Assembly: GCA_934591845.1 (NCBI GenBank)
Contig: CAKTPO010000017.1
Span: 1 to 49,997 of the forward strand
DNA: 49,997 nucleotides
From: an uncultured Oscillospiraceae bacterium
GTDB taxonomy: Bacteria; Bacillota; Clostridia; Oscillospirales; Oscillospiraceae
Direction of reading: 5' to 3'
Each line of letters starts with the position of its first letter. Positions within the stretch are counted from its first letter, which is position 1. The position numbers and the translations under genes are program-made. Shown one piece after another: positions 1-6,429 of this stretch. Under the pieces are notes generated by a model, which made no database searches, was not told the origin of the DNA, and saw nothing but the letters and a program-made list of their open reading frames with translations.

Positions 1-656
1 ACCTGCACGCCGGCATCGGTCAGAGCCTTGATGGAGTACTCGGTACGGTACTGAGCATCGGGGTTCTCGGGGTCGCCAACGACCATGACGTAGGAAACAA
101 CGCCGTCACCGTTGATGTCGCCCTTGTTGTCCAGAGCCAGAACGATCTCACCCTGGTAAGTACCGGACTGACGAGCATCAGCACCGACGTAGCAAACGTT
201 GGGGTTGTTCAGGATGCCGGGGTAGGACTCGTCACCGTCGTCGCCCAGAGGCTCACGGTTGATCAGAACCAGAGGAATGCCAGCGGCAACAACCTTGTCA
301 ATGATGACTTCGGCAGAGGAGGTCTGAACCAGGTTGCAGATGATAACGTCCATCTTCTGAGTGATGAAGGAATCGATCTGGTTGGTCTGCTCGCCCATGT
401 CGTTCTTGCCGTCAACCATGGTGACCTTGTACTTCACAGTGTCGGTCTCCAGGGTCTTGAAGTAGTCTTCGATTTCCTGACGGTACAGGGTCATAAAGTT
501 GTCGTTGTACTGATAAATGGCAACACCTACGTTGTAGGTCTTGACATCGCCGGAAGCGGCTGCCGGAGCCTCGGTGGTGGTGGTGTTGCCGCCGCCGCAA
601 GCTACCAGGGTCAGAGCCATAGCCAGGACCAGCAGCAGGGAAATGAGCTTTTTCAT
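1..656 (-). CDS. mglB: Galactose/glucose ABC transporter substrate-binding lipoprotein, 3' end cut by window
   Basis: Reading leftward from the ATG at 656, the first 218 codons encode a lipoprotein signal (MKKLISLLLVLAMALTLVAC, lipobox Cys 20), a short Thr/Ala/Pro linker, then a periplasmic-binding-protein type 1 fold. It has the YNVGVAIYQYNDNFM start, DGKNDMGEQTNQID and the INREPLG segment typical of MglB-like galactose/glucose binding proteins. A lipid-anchored receptor of this kind delivers sugar to an MglA/MglC-type permease, whose genes would lie off the left edge. The ribosome binding site TAGGAGG lies 8 bases before the ATG. The protein is about two thirds complete here, so the exact sugar cannot be judged. 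Family call is confident; the ligand is inferred. Confidence 0.88.
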   Translation of the reverse strand, partial: MKKLISLLLVLAMALTLVACGGGNTTTTEAPAAASGDVKTYNVGVAIYQYNDNFMTLYRQEIEDYFKTLETDTVKYKVTMVDGKNDMGEQTNQIDSFITQKMDVIICNLVQTSSAEVIIDKVVAAGIPLVLINREPLGDDGDESYPGILNNPNVCYVGADARQSGTYQGEIVLALDNKGDINGDGVVSYVMVVGDPENPDAQYRTEYSIKALTDAGVQ

Positions 657-773
657 TTTGGTTCCTCCTAAAAATGATTGTTGAATATGCCAAACCGGTG
701 ATGTACCGGAATAAGCCATGATTTCAGGCTCCTTTTGCAGATACTGCCCAGGAAATCCCTCGAATGCGTTTGT

Positions 774-802
774 ATTATACCATTTCCGCTTTTTACTGTA
801 AA
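774..802 (-). promoter_or_regulatory. Promoter of the mglB-like gene
   Basis: On the minus strand TTTACA (797-802), a 17-bp spacer, and TATAAT (774-779) form a near-consensus sigma-A promoter. It lies about 120 bp before the mglB start, leaving a leader of roughly 110 nt. The leader contains no obvious hairpin. Confidence 0.7.
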
Positions 803-1033
803 GGGTCAGATTTTTTTTCGTGATTTCTTAACATTTTTGACACATTCATTTTATGCATATTGCACAAAGGCCAGTTTTCCGGTCACAACCCTGTAAACTG
901 TCCTTTTCCCACCCCTTCCCCTGAAAAACCCGCCCGGAAAAGGCTGGAAGTTTTTGTTTTCCCGGGATTCCATGTTTTGCCCGTTTCCGCCCACCAGCCA
1001 GCGGAGAGGGGCGGGAGCAGGGGGGACGAGGGA
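803..1033. other. Gene-free stretch left of the mosaic repeat
   Basis: About 230 bp between the mglB promoter and the repeat element. It has an AT-rich start and a C-rich middle (900-970). Short frames on both strands lack ribosome binding sites and family resemblance. Nothing functional was recognised. Confidence 0.5.
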
Positions 1034-1838
1034 GTGGACAGTTGACAGTGGACAGTTGCCAGTTATTAGGACGACCAACGTTGTTCATTTGTATCCGTTC
1101 GTTTAAGTATATAGGGAACGGCGTGAAAAATTGACAATTGACAATGGACAATTGTCAATTATTGGGGCGAACAACGTCGTTCATTTCAGTCCGTCCGTTA
1201 AAGTATGTAGGGAACGGCCTGTGTGCCGTTCCGCTGCGTGGCAATTACAACCTGTGTGGATAAAACAAAACCACCCCCCGATGATGTCATTCCGAGACCG
1301 CAATGAGTCGAGGAATCTTCCCAAGTAGCAGATTTTACCTTGTGGTGGTACTTTTCTGCCACGTGGTGGATTCCTCCACTCCGCTTGCGCTCAAGGCCTG
1401 AATGACACAACGGGGGGACGTTTTCTGGTATTGTCGGTAACAGTTCCGTCCTTAAACGTGCGGAACGGCACATAGGCCGTTCCCTACGGTTTCGCTGAAA
1501 GGCGGTCGTTTTCAACCGGGGGATTCTAAGGACGTGGGTATGGGGGGACGTTTGTACGGATTCGCCTTCTGTTTCTGGAATGTTTCAGGTTGCCCCGCTG
1601 CCTCATCAGTCAGGGCTACGCCCTGCCAGCTTCCCCGGCGGGGAAGCTTTTGTACCGTGATTTTGGGTGCGGGGTTTAGCGCAGACGGTTCCGTCCTTTC
1701 GGGGGGCGGAACGGCACATAGGCCGTTCCCTACACACTTTAACGGGCGGATCAAAAGGAACCACGCCGTCCCCCAAAAATTGTCAATTGTCAATTGTCCA
1801 TTGTCAATTCAGGAAATAACTGTCAACTGTCAACTGAA
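1034..1838. repeat. Mosaic intergenic repeat, copy 1
   Basis: A non-coding 0.8-kb element whose modules recur in the same order at 13939-14626. At the left are 7-bp direct repeats of the GACAATT/GACAGTT type (1034-1060, 1130-1160). A module ending GTAGGGAACGGC follows; it occurs twice in tandem here (1034-1121 and 1127-1216). Next come an imperfect palindrome (1286-1406), reversed GGAACGGC...GCCGTTCC modules (1461-1487, 1707-1733), and a GC-rich block (1590-1656). At the right the heptads appear as their reverse complement (1780-1838). The outer ends are therefore inverted relative to each other, as in a MITE-like element. No transposase or credible ORF is present. Confidence 0.8.
1286..1406. 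repeat. Long imperfect palindrome inside repeat copy 1
   Basis: The left arm begins GTCATTCCGAG and runs to GAGTCGAGGAATC. The right arm is GATTCCTCCACTCCGC running to GGCCTGAATGAC. The arms pair over about 30 bp each and enclose a second pairing arm around GGCAGA...TCTGCC. Either strand could fold into a long hairpin if transcribed. The same module is at 14121-14245. Confidence 0.7.
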
Positions 1839-4105
1839 TTTCCTTCCCCGTTTTTCGTCAACAGCTCCACCAACGTCAGTACCCGGGCGGCGGATTGTTC
1901 CAGGCGGGGGCGGGGGAGGGTGCCGGAGCGGAGGGCACGGAGACAGCGGTCGAATTCTTCCCGGGTGCCGGGGAGAAACAGGTCGCCGCCAGCCAGCACC
2001 GTCATGGCACCGTTGGAGGCGGGGCGGCGTTTGCCCTGGGTTTTGCCTCGGGCTTCCCGGCCCCAGTCCGCAATGACCACGCCCCGGAAGCCCAGCTCCC
2101 GGCGCAATACATTCTCAATAAGGTCCCGGCGCAAGGCCGTGGGGAAACCGTTGGACAGGTCCGGGGCGGTCATGACTCCCAGGGGGCCGCCCTCCCGGAT
2201 GCACAGGCCAAAGGCCCGCAGCGGCCCTTCCCGCAGGGCCCGCTGGGAGATGCGGCTGTCGGCACCTCTGGCTTTTCCGGGCCAGGGCCGGGGGGCGAAG
2301 CTGCCGATGACCACCCCTCTGCCCGGGTGGCGCTGCACCCCCCGGGTGAGGGCCGCCGCTATCAGGCCGCTGACCAGCGGGTCTTCCGAGCACCGCTCAT
2401 AATTTTCGCCGCACAGCACACTTCTGTAAAGGTCCAGCACCGGGGCCAGCCACAGATGGACACCCAGCCCCTCCATTTCTTCCCCGATCACATCCCCAAA
2501 GCTCTCCGCAGCCGCCAGATCAAAGCTCTGGGCCATGGAGACCGCCACGGGAACGGCGGTGGAAAACAGCCGTTTTTCCTGTTTTTTAGGGGGCTTCTTC
2601 CCTGCTTTTCTTCCGAAGACCCGGCGGGGCTCCTGCTTTTCCGACTCCTTCCGGCCAAGAAGCAGGCCCTGGGGCCCCCGGACCATGGTCAGGGCCGGAA
2701 TGCCCTTGAGGGCCGAGGTGGTTTCTCCGGCGGCACCGGGGCAGGACTCTTTCTTCCCCCCGAAGTTCCCCAGGCACAGCCGCACCAGGTCTTCATCCTG
2801 AAAGTCCCGGGTGCTGCCGGTTTGTTGGGCAGTGTCCTCCCAGAGGGGGGCCCGGGCTTTCAGCGTGTCGCCGTCCACCGTGCACACCGGCAATCCCTGG
2901 GGCACGGGCCGGGGCTTTTCCGGCTTCCAGTCCGCAAAGCCCGGGTCTTCAATGGCCCCCTGGACCTGCATGGTCTCCACGGTCCGGGCCAGCCGCAGCA
3001 GAGCCATGGGGCGCAAAGCTTTAGACGATGACCCGCAATAGAGCACATAGTCCCCCTGTTCCAGAACATAGGCCTGCCGCCGGGTGCTGAATCCTGCCAG
3101 ATCTTCCAACCGGAACCGCAGCTCCAACCGGCAGCTCTCCCCGGGGGACAGCAGTTTGGTTTTTCCAAAGGCCGCCAGGGCCTTGGGGGGCTGGTCCAGC
3201 TCTCCCCAGGGGCTGGACAGATACATCTGCACCACCTCTTTCCCCGGGAAGGCCCCGATGTTTTGAACCTGGACATAGGCCGTGACCTGTCCCCCGGCCA
3301 GCAGCACCTCCCCCGGTGTGAGCCGGAAATCCGTATAGCCCAGACCAAAGCCAAAGGGGAACAGGGTGGGCTCCGGGGCGCTGTCAAAATAGCGGTAGCC
3401 GCTGTAGATGCCCTCTTTATAATAATGTGTTCTGGTGTCTGCCCGCCTTTGGGGATGCTCCGGAAAGGCCCAGGTCACCGTGAGCTTGCCACTGGGGAAG
3501 CTCTGCCCCAGCAAAATGCCTGCCAGCACCGCCCCGGTCTCCGTACCCAGCTGGCCCAGAAGCAGAATGTCATCGGTGTAGGGCAACACCGGGCTTAAGT
3601 CCACGGGTCCGGCGGTGTTCAGCACCAGCAGGAACACGGGGTACATGGCCCCCAGGGCCAGAATGTCCCGCTGTTCCTCCGCCGTCAGCAGCAGATCCCC
3701 GGGGGCACGGCTCCGGTCCCCCTTGTGGGACAGACGGGTCAGGACATAAATGGCCGTATTGCACCGCTGTTCCAGGGGCATCCTGCGGTTGTCTTCCTCA
3801 GGCCCCGGGCGGCGCTTTCCCCGGCGGGCCCTGGGCTTTTTCCCCCGGAGTTCGTCATACCGGTCCAGCCAGTCCTTTGTCATAATTTGAAAGCCCGCCT
3901 GCTGGAGCCCTTCTTCCACGCTTACGGCAGGGCCGCCGCCGGGGGCCCCCATGGCCGTATGCCGGGCCCCGGCGCCATAGAGGGCGATCTCGCAGGGCCC
4001 GGGCAGAGGGAGTTTGCCGCTGCGTTTTAAGAACAGGGTACACTCCGGGCAGAGGCTCCGCATTTTCTGGGGGTGGTGCCCCAGGTTTCCTGTGGATCCC
4101 GTCAT
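1823..4105 (-). CDS. Circularly permuted glycoside hydrolase family 3-like protein, probably altered or inactive
   Basis: 760 residues. Domain order is reversed relative to most GH3 enzymes: the alpha/beta sandwich comes first (about 30-260, with YGAGARHTAMGAPGGG), then a fibronectin-III-like domain (about 265-365), then the TIM-barrel catalytic domain last (about 435-750). The barrel keeps the nucleophile motif GFRGVVIADW (Asp 680) and the SEDP and NG motifs. Several sugar-contacting residues of the family are replaced: the Asp of DGP is Arg 476, the Arg of GRNFE is Glu 567, and the Lys-His pair of KHF is Gly 601-Ser 602. A very basic insert (484-512) is unusual. There is no signal peptide, so it is cytoplasmic. 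GAGGAGG precedes ATG 4105. The last codons (NSVDS) and the stop are made of repeat-element DNA. The fold is well supported; beta-glucosidase activity is doubtful. Confidence 0.8.
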   Translation of the reverse strand: MTGSTGNLGHHPQKMRSLCPECTLFLKRSGKLPLPGPCEIALYGAGARHTAMGAPGGGPAVSVEEGLQQAGFQIMTKDWLDRYDELRGKKPRARRGKRRPGPEEDNRRMPLEQRCNTAIYVLTRLSHKGDRSRAPGDLLLTAEEQRDILALGAMYPVFLLVLNTAGPVDLSPVLPYTDDILLLGQLGTETGAVLAGILLGQSFPSGKLTVTWAFPEHPQRRADTRTHYYKEGIYSGYRYFDSAPEPTLFPFGFGLGYTDFRLTPGEVLLAGGQVTAYVQVQNIGAFPGKEVVQMYLSSPWGELDQPPKALAAFGKTKLLSPGESCRLELRFRLEDLAGFSTRRQAYVLEQGDYVLYCGSSSKALRPMALLRLARTVETMQVQGAIEDPGFADWKPEKPRPVPQGLPVCTVDGDTLKARAPLWEDTAQQTGSTRDFQDEDLVRLCLGNFGGKKESCPGAAGETTSALKGIPALTMVRGPQGLLLGRKESEKQEPRRVFGRKAGKKPPKKQEKRLFSTAVPVAVSMAQSFDLAAAESFGDVIGEEMEGLGVHLWLAPVLDLYRSVLCGENYERCSEDPLVSGLIAAALTRGVQRHPGRGVVIGSFAPRPWPGKARGADSRISQRALREGPLRAFGLCIREGGPLGVMTAPDLSNGFPTALRRDLIENVLRRELGFRGVVIADWGREARGKTQGKRRPASNGAMTVLAGGDLFLPGTREEFDRCLRALRSGTLPRPRLEQSAARVLTLVELLTKNGEGNSVDS

Positions 4106-4135
4106 ACAAAAACCTCCTCAGGGGATTTTCCACTT

Positions 4136-4164
4136 ATTATATCAGAATTTCCCACGGGCAGCAA
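4136..4164 (-). promoter_or_regulatory. Promoter of the GH3-like gene
   Basis: Minus strand TTGCTG (4159-4164), 17 bp, TATAAT (4136-4141), with the ATG about 30 bp downstream. Confidence 0.6.
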
Positions 4165-4244
4165 TGGGCCCCAGGGAAACTTTCTATGAACACAAAGGCC
4201 TAAGGAAATTTTTGAAAGAATTTGGGTTTTGTAAAAAATATCAG

Positions 4245-4273
4245 TTGAAATATTCCGGTCTACGTGATATGAT
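4245..4273 (+). promoter_or_regulatory. Promoter of the cooC-acsD-acsCE operon
   Basis: TTGAAA (4245-4250), 17 bp, TATGAT (4268-4273). It is the only good promoter-like pair upstream of cooC and implies a transcript leader of about 350 nt. Confidence 0.6.
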
Positions 4274-4279
4274 ATATTC

Positions 4280-4629
4280 GTATCGATATGGGAGTAGTCT
4301 GCCCTGCCCGCTGGCGGGTTTGAGGGATTGGATGCTGCCTTATCGGACAAAATAGGTCAGTCCCCACCGCTTGTGCCGGTGGGTCGGATCGTGGGAAACT
4401 CTGAATAAATCGTCTGCGGCTGAGCGGCGAATCTTTTGCCCCCAGACTGCGGTTTGAAAAATGGGAAATACATACAGTATTCCCTCATTTTCCAAACCTT
4501 GCCTGGAACCAAAATCTTTCGCCGTCAGCTCTTGCCGATTTAATCAGATCTTCCCTTGTGCAAATTTCTGACTTCCGGAAGCCGTTTTCCCGATTTCGGA
4601 AGATTTTCCTGGAAAAGGAGCTTTTTCTT
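4280..4629 (+). ncRNA. Long structured 5' leader of the acs operon, class unknown
   Basis: About 350 nt between the promoter and the cooC start, with several stable pairings. CCCACCG pairs with CGGTGGG around 4364-4383. A long stem of about 20 bp joins 4450-4470 to 4477-4498 (GGTTTG...CAAACC). A CTTCCGGAAG/CGGAAG region lies just before the ribosome binding site. I looked for cobalamin, tetrahydrofolate, SAM and ZTP riboswitch consensus boxes and did not find them. It could be a cis-regulatory RNA for a C1 or metal signal; that function is inference. Confidence 0.4.
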
Positions 4630-5400
4630 ATGGCAACACCTCATACCATTGCCGTTGCCGGTAAAGGCGGCGTCGGCAAGACCACGACCTGCGGCATGAT
4701 CGTCGAATACCTGTGCCGGCAGAAGAAGGGCCCCATTCTGGTGGTGGACGCCGATGCCAACTCCAACCTCAATGAGGTTCTGGGGGTGGAAGCCGATGTG
4801 ACCCTGGGCCAAATTCGGGAAGAAATGGCCCACGCCGAGCAAACCGGTGCCATTCCCGCCGGTATGACCAAGGCCGACTACGCAGAAATGCAGTTCAACA
4901 ACGCCCTGATTGAAGAAGACGACTTCGATATGCTGGTCATGGGCCGCACCCAGGGCAAAGGCTGCTACTGCTATGTCAACGGCGTTCTCAAAACCCAGGT
5001 GGACAAATACGCAAAGAACTATTCCTACGTTGTCATGGACAACGAAGCGGGCTTGGAGCATGTGGCCCGGGGAACCCTCCCCAAGGTCGATACCATGCTT
5101 CTGGTCTCTGACTGCTCCCGCCGGGGCATCCAGGCTGTGGCCCGGATCGCCGAAATGGTGGAAGAAATGCAGCTGAGTCCCGGCCAGATGGGCCTGATCG
5201 TCAACCGTGCCCCGGGTGGGGTATTGGAGCCCGGCGTTCAGGAGGAAATTGACCGTCACGGTCTGAAGCTTTTTGGGGTACTGCCCCAGGATGAGGGCGT
5301 TTACCGCTGCGACTGCAACGGCGAGCCTTCCGCCAAGCTTCCCGATTCCTCTCCCATGAAGGCGGCCGTCAACCGTCTGATGGAGCAGCTGCACCTGTAA
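4630..5400 (+). CDS. cooC: CO dehydrogenase maturation ATPase (CooC/AcsF family)
   Basis: 256 residues of the MinD/ParA-like P-loop family. CooC proteins insert nickel into the C-cluster of CO dehydrogenase (AcsF is the acetyl-CoA synthase-linked relative). Visible features are a deviant Walker A GKGGVGKTTT at the N-terminus, VVDADANSN (switch/Walker region), and the CooC-specific Cys-x-Cys metal-binding pair Cys112-x-Cys114 in GCYCYVNG. Start ATG 4630 has AAAGGAG upstream; the longer frame beginning at GTG 4558 has no ribosome binding site and lacks family similarity. It is the first gene of the operon, 67 bp before acsD. Its target enzyme genes (acsA/acsB) are not in the window. Confidence 0.92.
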   Translation: MATPHTIAVAGKGGVGKTTTCGMIVEYLCRQKKGPILVVDADANSNLNEVLGVEADVTLGQIREEMAHAEQTGAIPAGMTKADYAEMQFNNALIEEDDFDMLVMGRTQGKGCYCYVNGVLKTQVDKYAKNYSYVVMDNEAGLEHVARGTLPKVDTMLLVSDCSRRGIQAVARIAEMVEEMQLSPGQMGLIVNRAPGGVLEPGVQEEIDRHGLKLFGVLPQDEGVYRCDCNGEPSAKLPDSSPMKAAVNRLMEQLHL

Positions 5401-5467
5401 TTTAAGGATACCCGAAGCCAACGCGGCTTCTTCTATCATTCACAAATCTTTTAAGGGGGATACTTAC

Positions 5468-6409
5468 ATGTCTTTCGAACCTAAGAAGCAGCCCTTCCGC
5501 GGCAAGATCAATGCCGTAACCCTGGGCACCGGCGACAAGGCAATTGTCATCGGCGGCCAGAACGTGCTGCCTTTCTACACCTTTGATGCGCCCATTGAGA
5601 ACGCACCGAAGGTCGGCGTCGAAATTTCTGACCTGGCCAGCGAGTGGACTGCTCCGGCCCTGAAGGAATTCTACGCCGGCTGCACCACCATGGTGGACTA
5701 CGCCAAGAAGGCGGAGACCATGGAGGGCGCGGATTTCCTGTGCCTGCACTTTGAGTCCGCTGACCCCAACGGTGCCAACCGCTCCGTTGCCGACTGCGTG
5801 GCCGAGGCCAAGGCCGTGGCCGAGGCTGTGTCCATGCCCATCGTGATCATGGGCTGCAAGAACATCGAAAAGGACGGCGAGCTGTTCAGCAAGATCGCTG
5901 AGGCCCTCCAGGGCAAGAACATCCTGGTGCTCTCCGCCCGCAGCGAGGATTACAAGTCCGTGGGCGCTTCCGTTGCTCTGGCTTACGGCCAGAAGGTGGG
6001 CGCTGAGACCGCTGACGACATCAACCTGGCCAAGCAGCTGAACATCATGCTGAAGGGCCTGACCGTGGCTCCCGAATCCATCGTGATGAACGTTGGTACC
6101 GCCGCCGTTGGCTACGGCTATGAGTACGTGGCCTCCACCCTGGACCGTGTACGTCTGGCCGCTCTGGACCAGTCTGATGCGGACCTGCAGATGCCCATCA
6201 TCGCTCCTGTCTCTCCCGACAGCTGGGGTGTGAAGGAATCCACCGCTTCCGAAGAAGATGAACCCGCTTGGGGCAACGCAGAGGAGCGTGGCATTGGCAT
6301 GGAAGTTTCCACTGCCGCTGCTGACCTCACCGGTGGTGCTGATGCTGTTATCATGCGTCATCCCGCTGCTGTGGCGACCATCAAGAAGTTCATCAACGAG
6401 CTTGTTTAA
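5468..6409 (+). CDS. acsD: Corrinoid iron-sulfur protein small subunit
   Basis: 313 residues, the usual length for AcsD/CdhD. It is the TIM-barrel beta subunit of the corrinoid iron-sulfur protein, which pairs with AcsC to hold the cobamide that carries the methyl group between methyltetrahydrofolate and acetyl-CoA synthase. Recognisable segments include the VTLGTGDKAIVIGG start, VADCVAEAKAVAEAVSMPIVIMGCKN and MNVGTAAVGYGYEY. AAGGGGG precedes ATG 5468. Cytoplasmic. It lies 20 bp before acsC-acsE, which fits co-translation of the two subunits. Confidence 0.93.
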   Translation: MSFEPKKQPFRGKINAVTLGTGDKAIVIGGQNVLPFYTFDAPIENAPKVGVEISDLASEWTAPALKEFYAGCTTMVDYAKKAETMEGADFLCLHFESADPNGANRSVADCVAEAKAVAEAVSMPIVIMGCKNIEKDGELFSKIAEALQGKNILVLSARSEDYKSVGASVALAYGQKVGAETADDINLAKQLNIMLKGLTVAPESIVMNVGTAAVGYGYEYVASTLDRVRLAALDQSDADLQMPIIAPVSPDSWGVKESTASEEDEPAWGNAEERGIGMEVSTAAADLTGGADAVIMRHPAAVATIKKFINELV

Positions 6410-6429
6410 GCGGAAGGAGGATACATACC

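Noticed and set aside
1034..1160. Heptad repeats considered as a CRISPR-like array
   Set aside because: The units are 7 bp and contiguous, without spacers of 30-40 bp, and no cas gene is present.
1198..1515. Frames of about 100-130 codons inside the mosaic repeats (also 1512-1793, 14057-14452, 14314-14550)
   Set aside because: They are similar between the two copies only because the DNA is repeated. They lack ribosome binding sites, and indels between copies break the frames.
1895..3031. A 378-codon plus-strand frame opposite the GH3-like gene
   Set aside because: Gly/Ala/Gln-rich translation typical of antisense frames; the minus strand carries the recognisable GH3 domains.
4280..4629. Cobalamin, tetrahydrofolate or ZTP riboswitch before the acs operon
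   Set aside because: Short likenesses (GGGAGTAG, GTGGGAAAC) exist, but the conserved core boxes and pairing order of those classes are not found.
4558..4629. N-terminal extension of CooC from GTG 4558
   Set aside because: The extra 24 residues are not family-like, and the ribosome binding site fits only ATG 4630.
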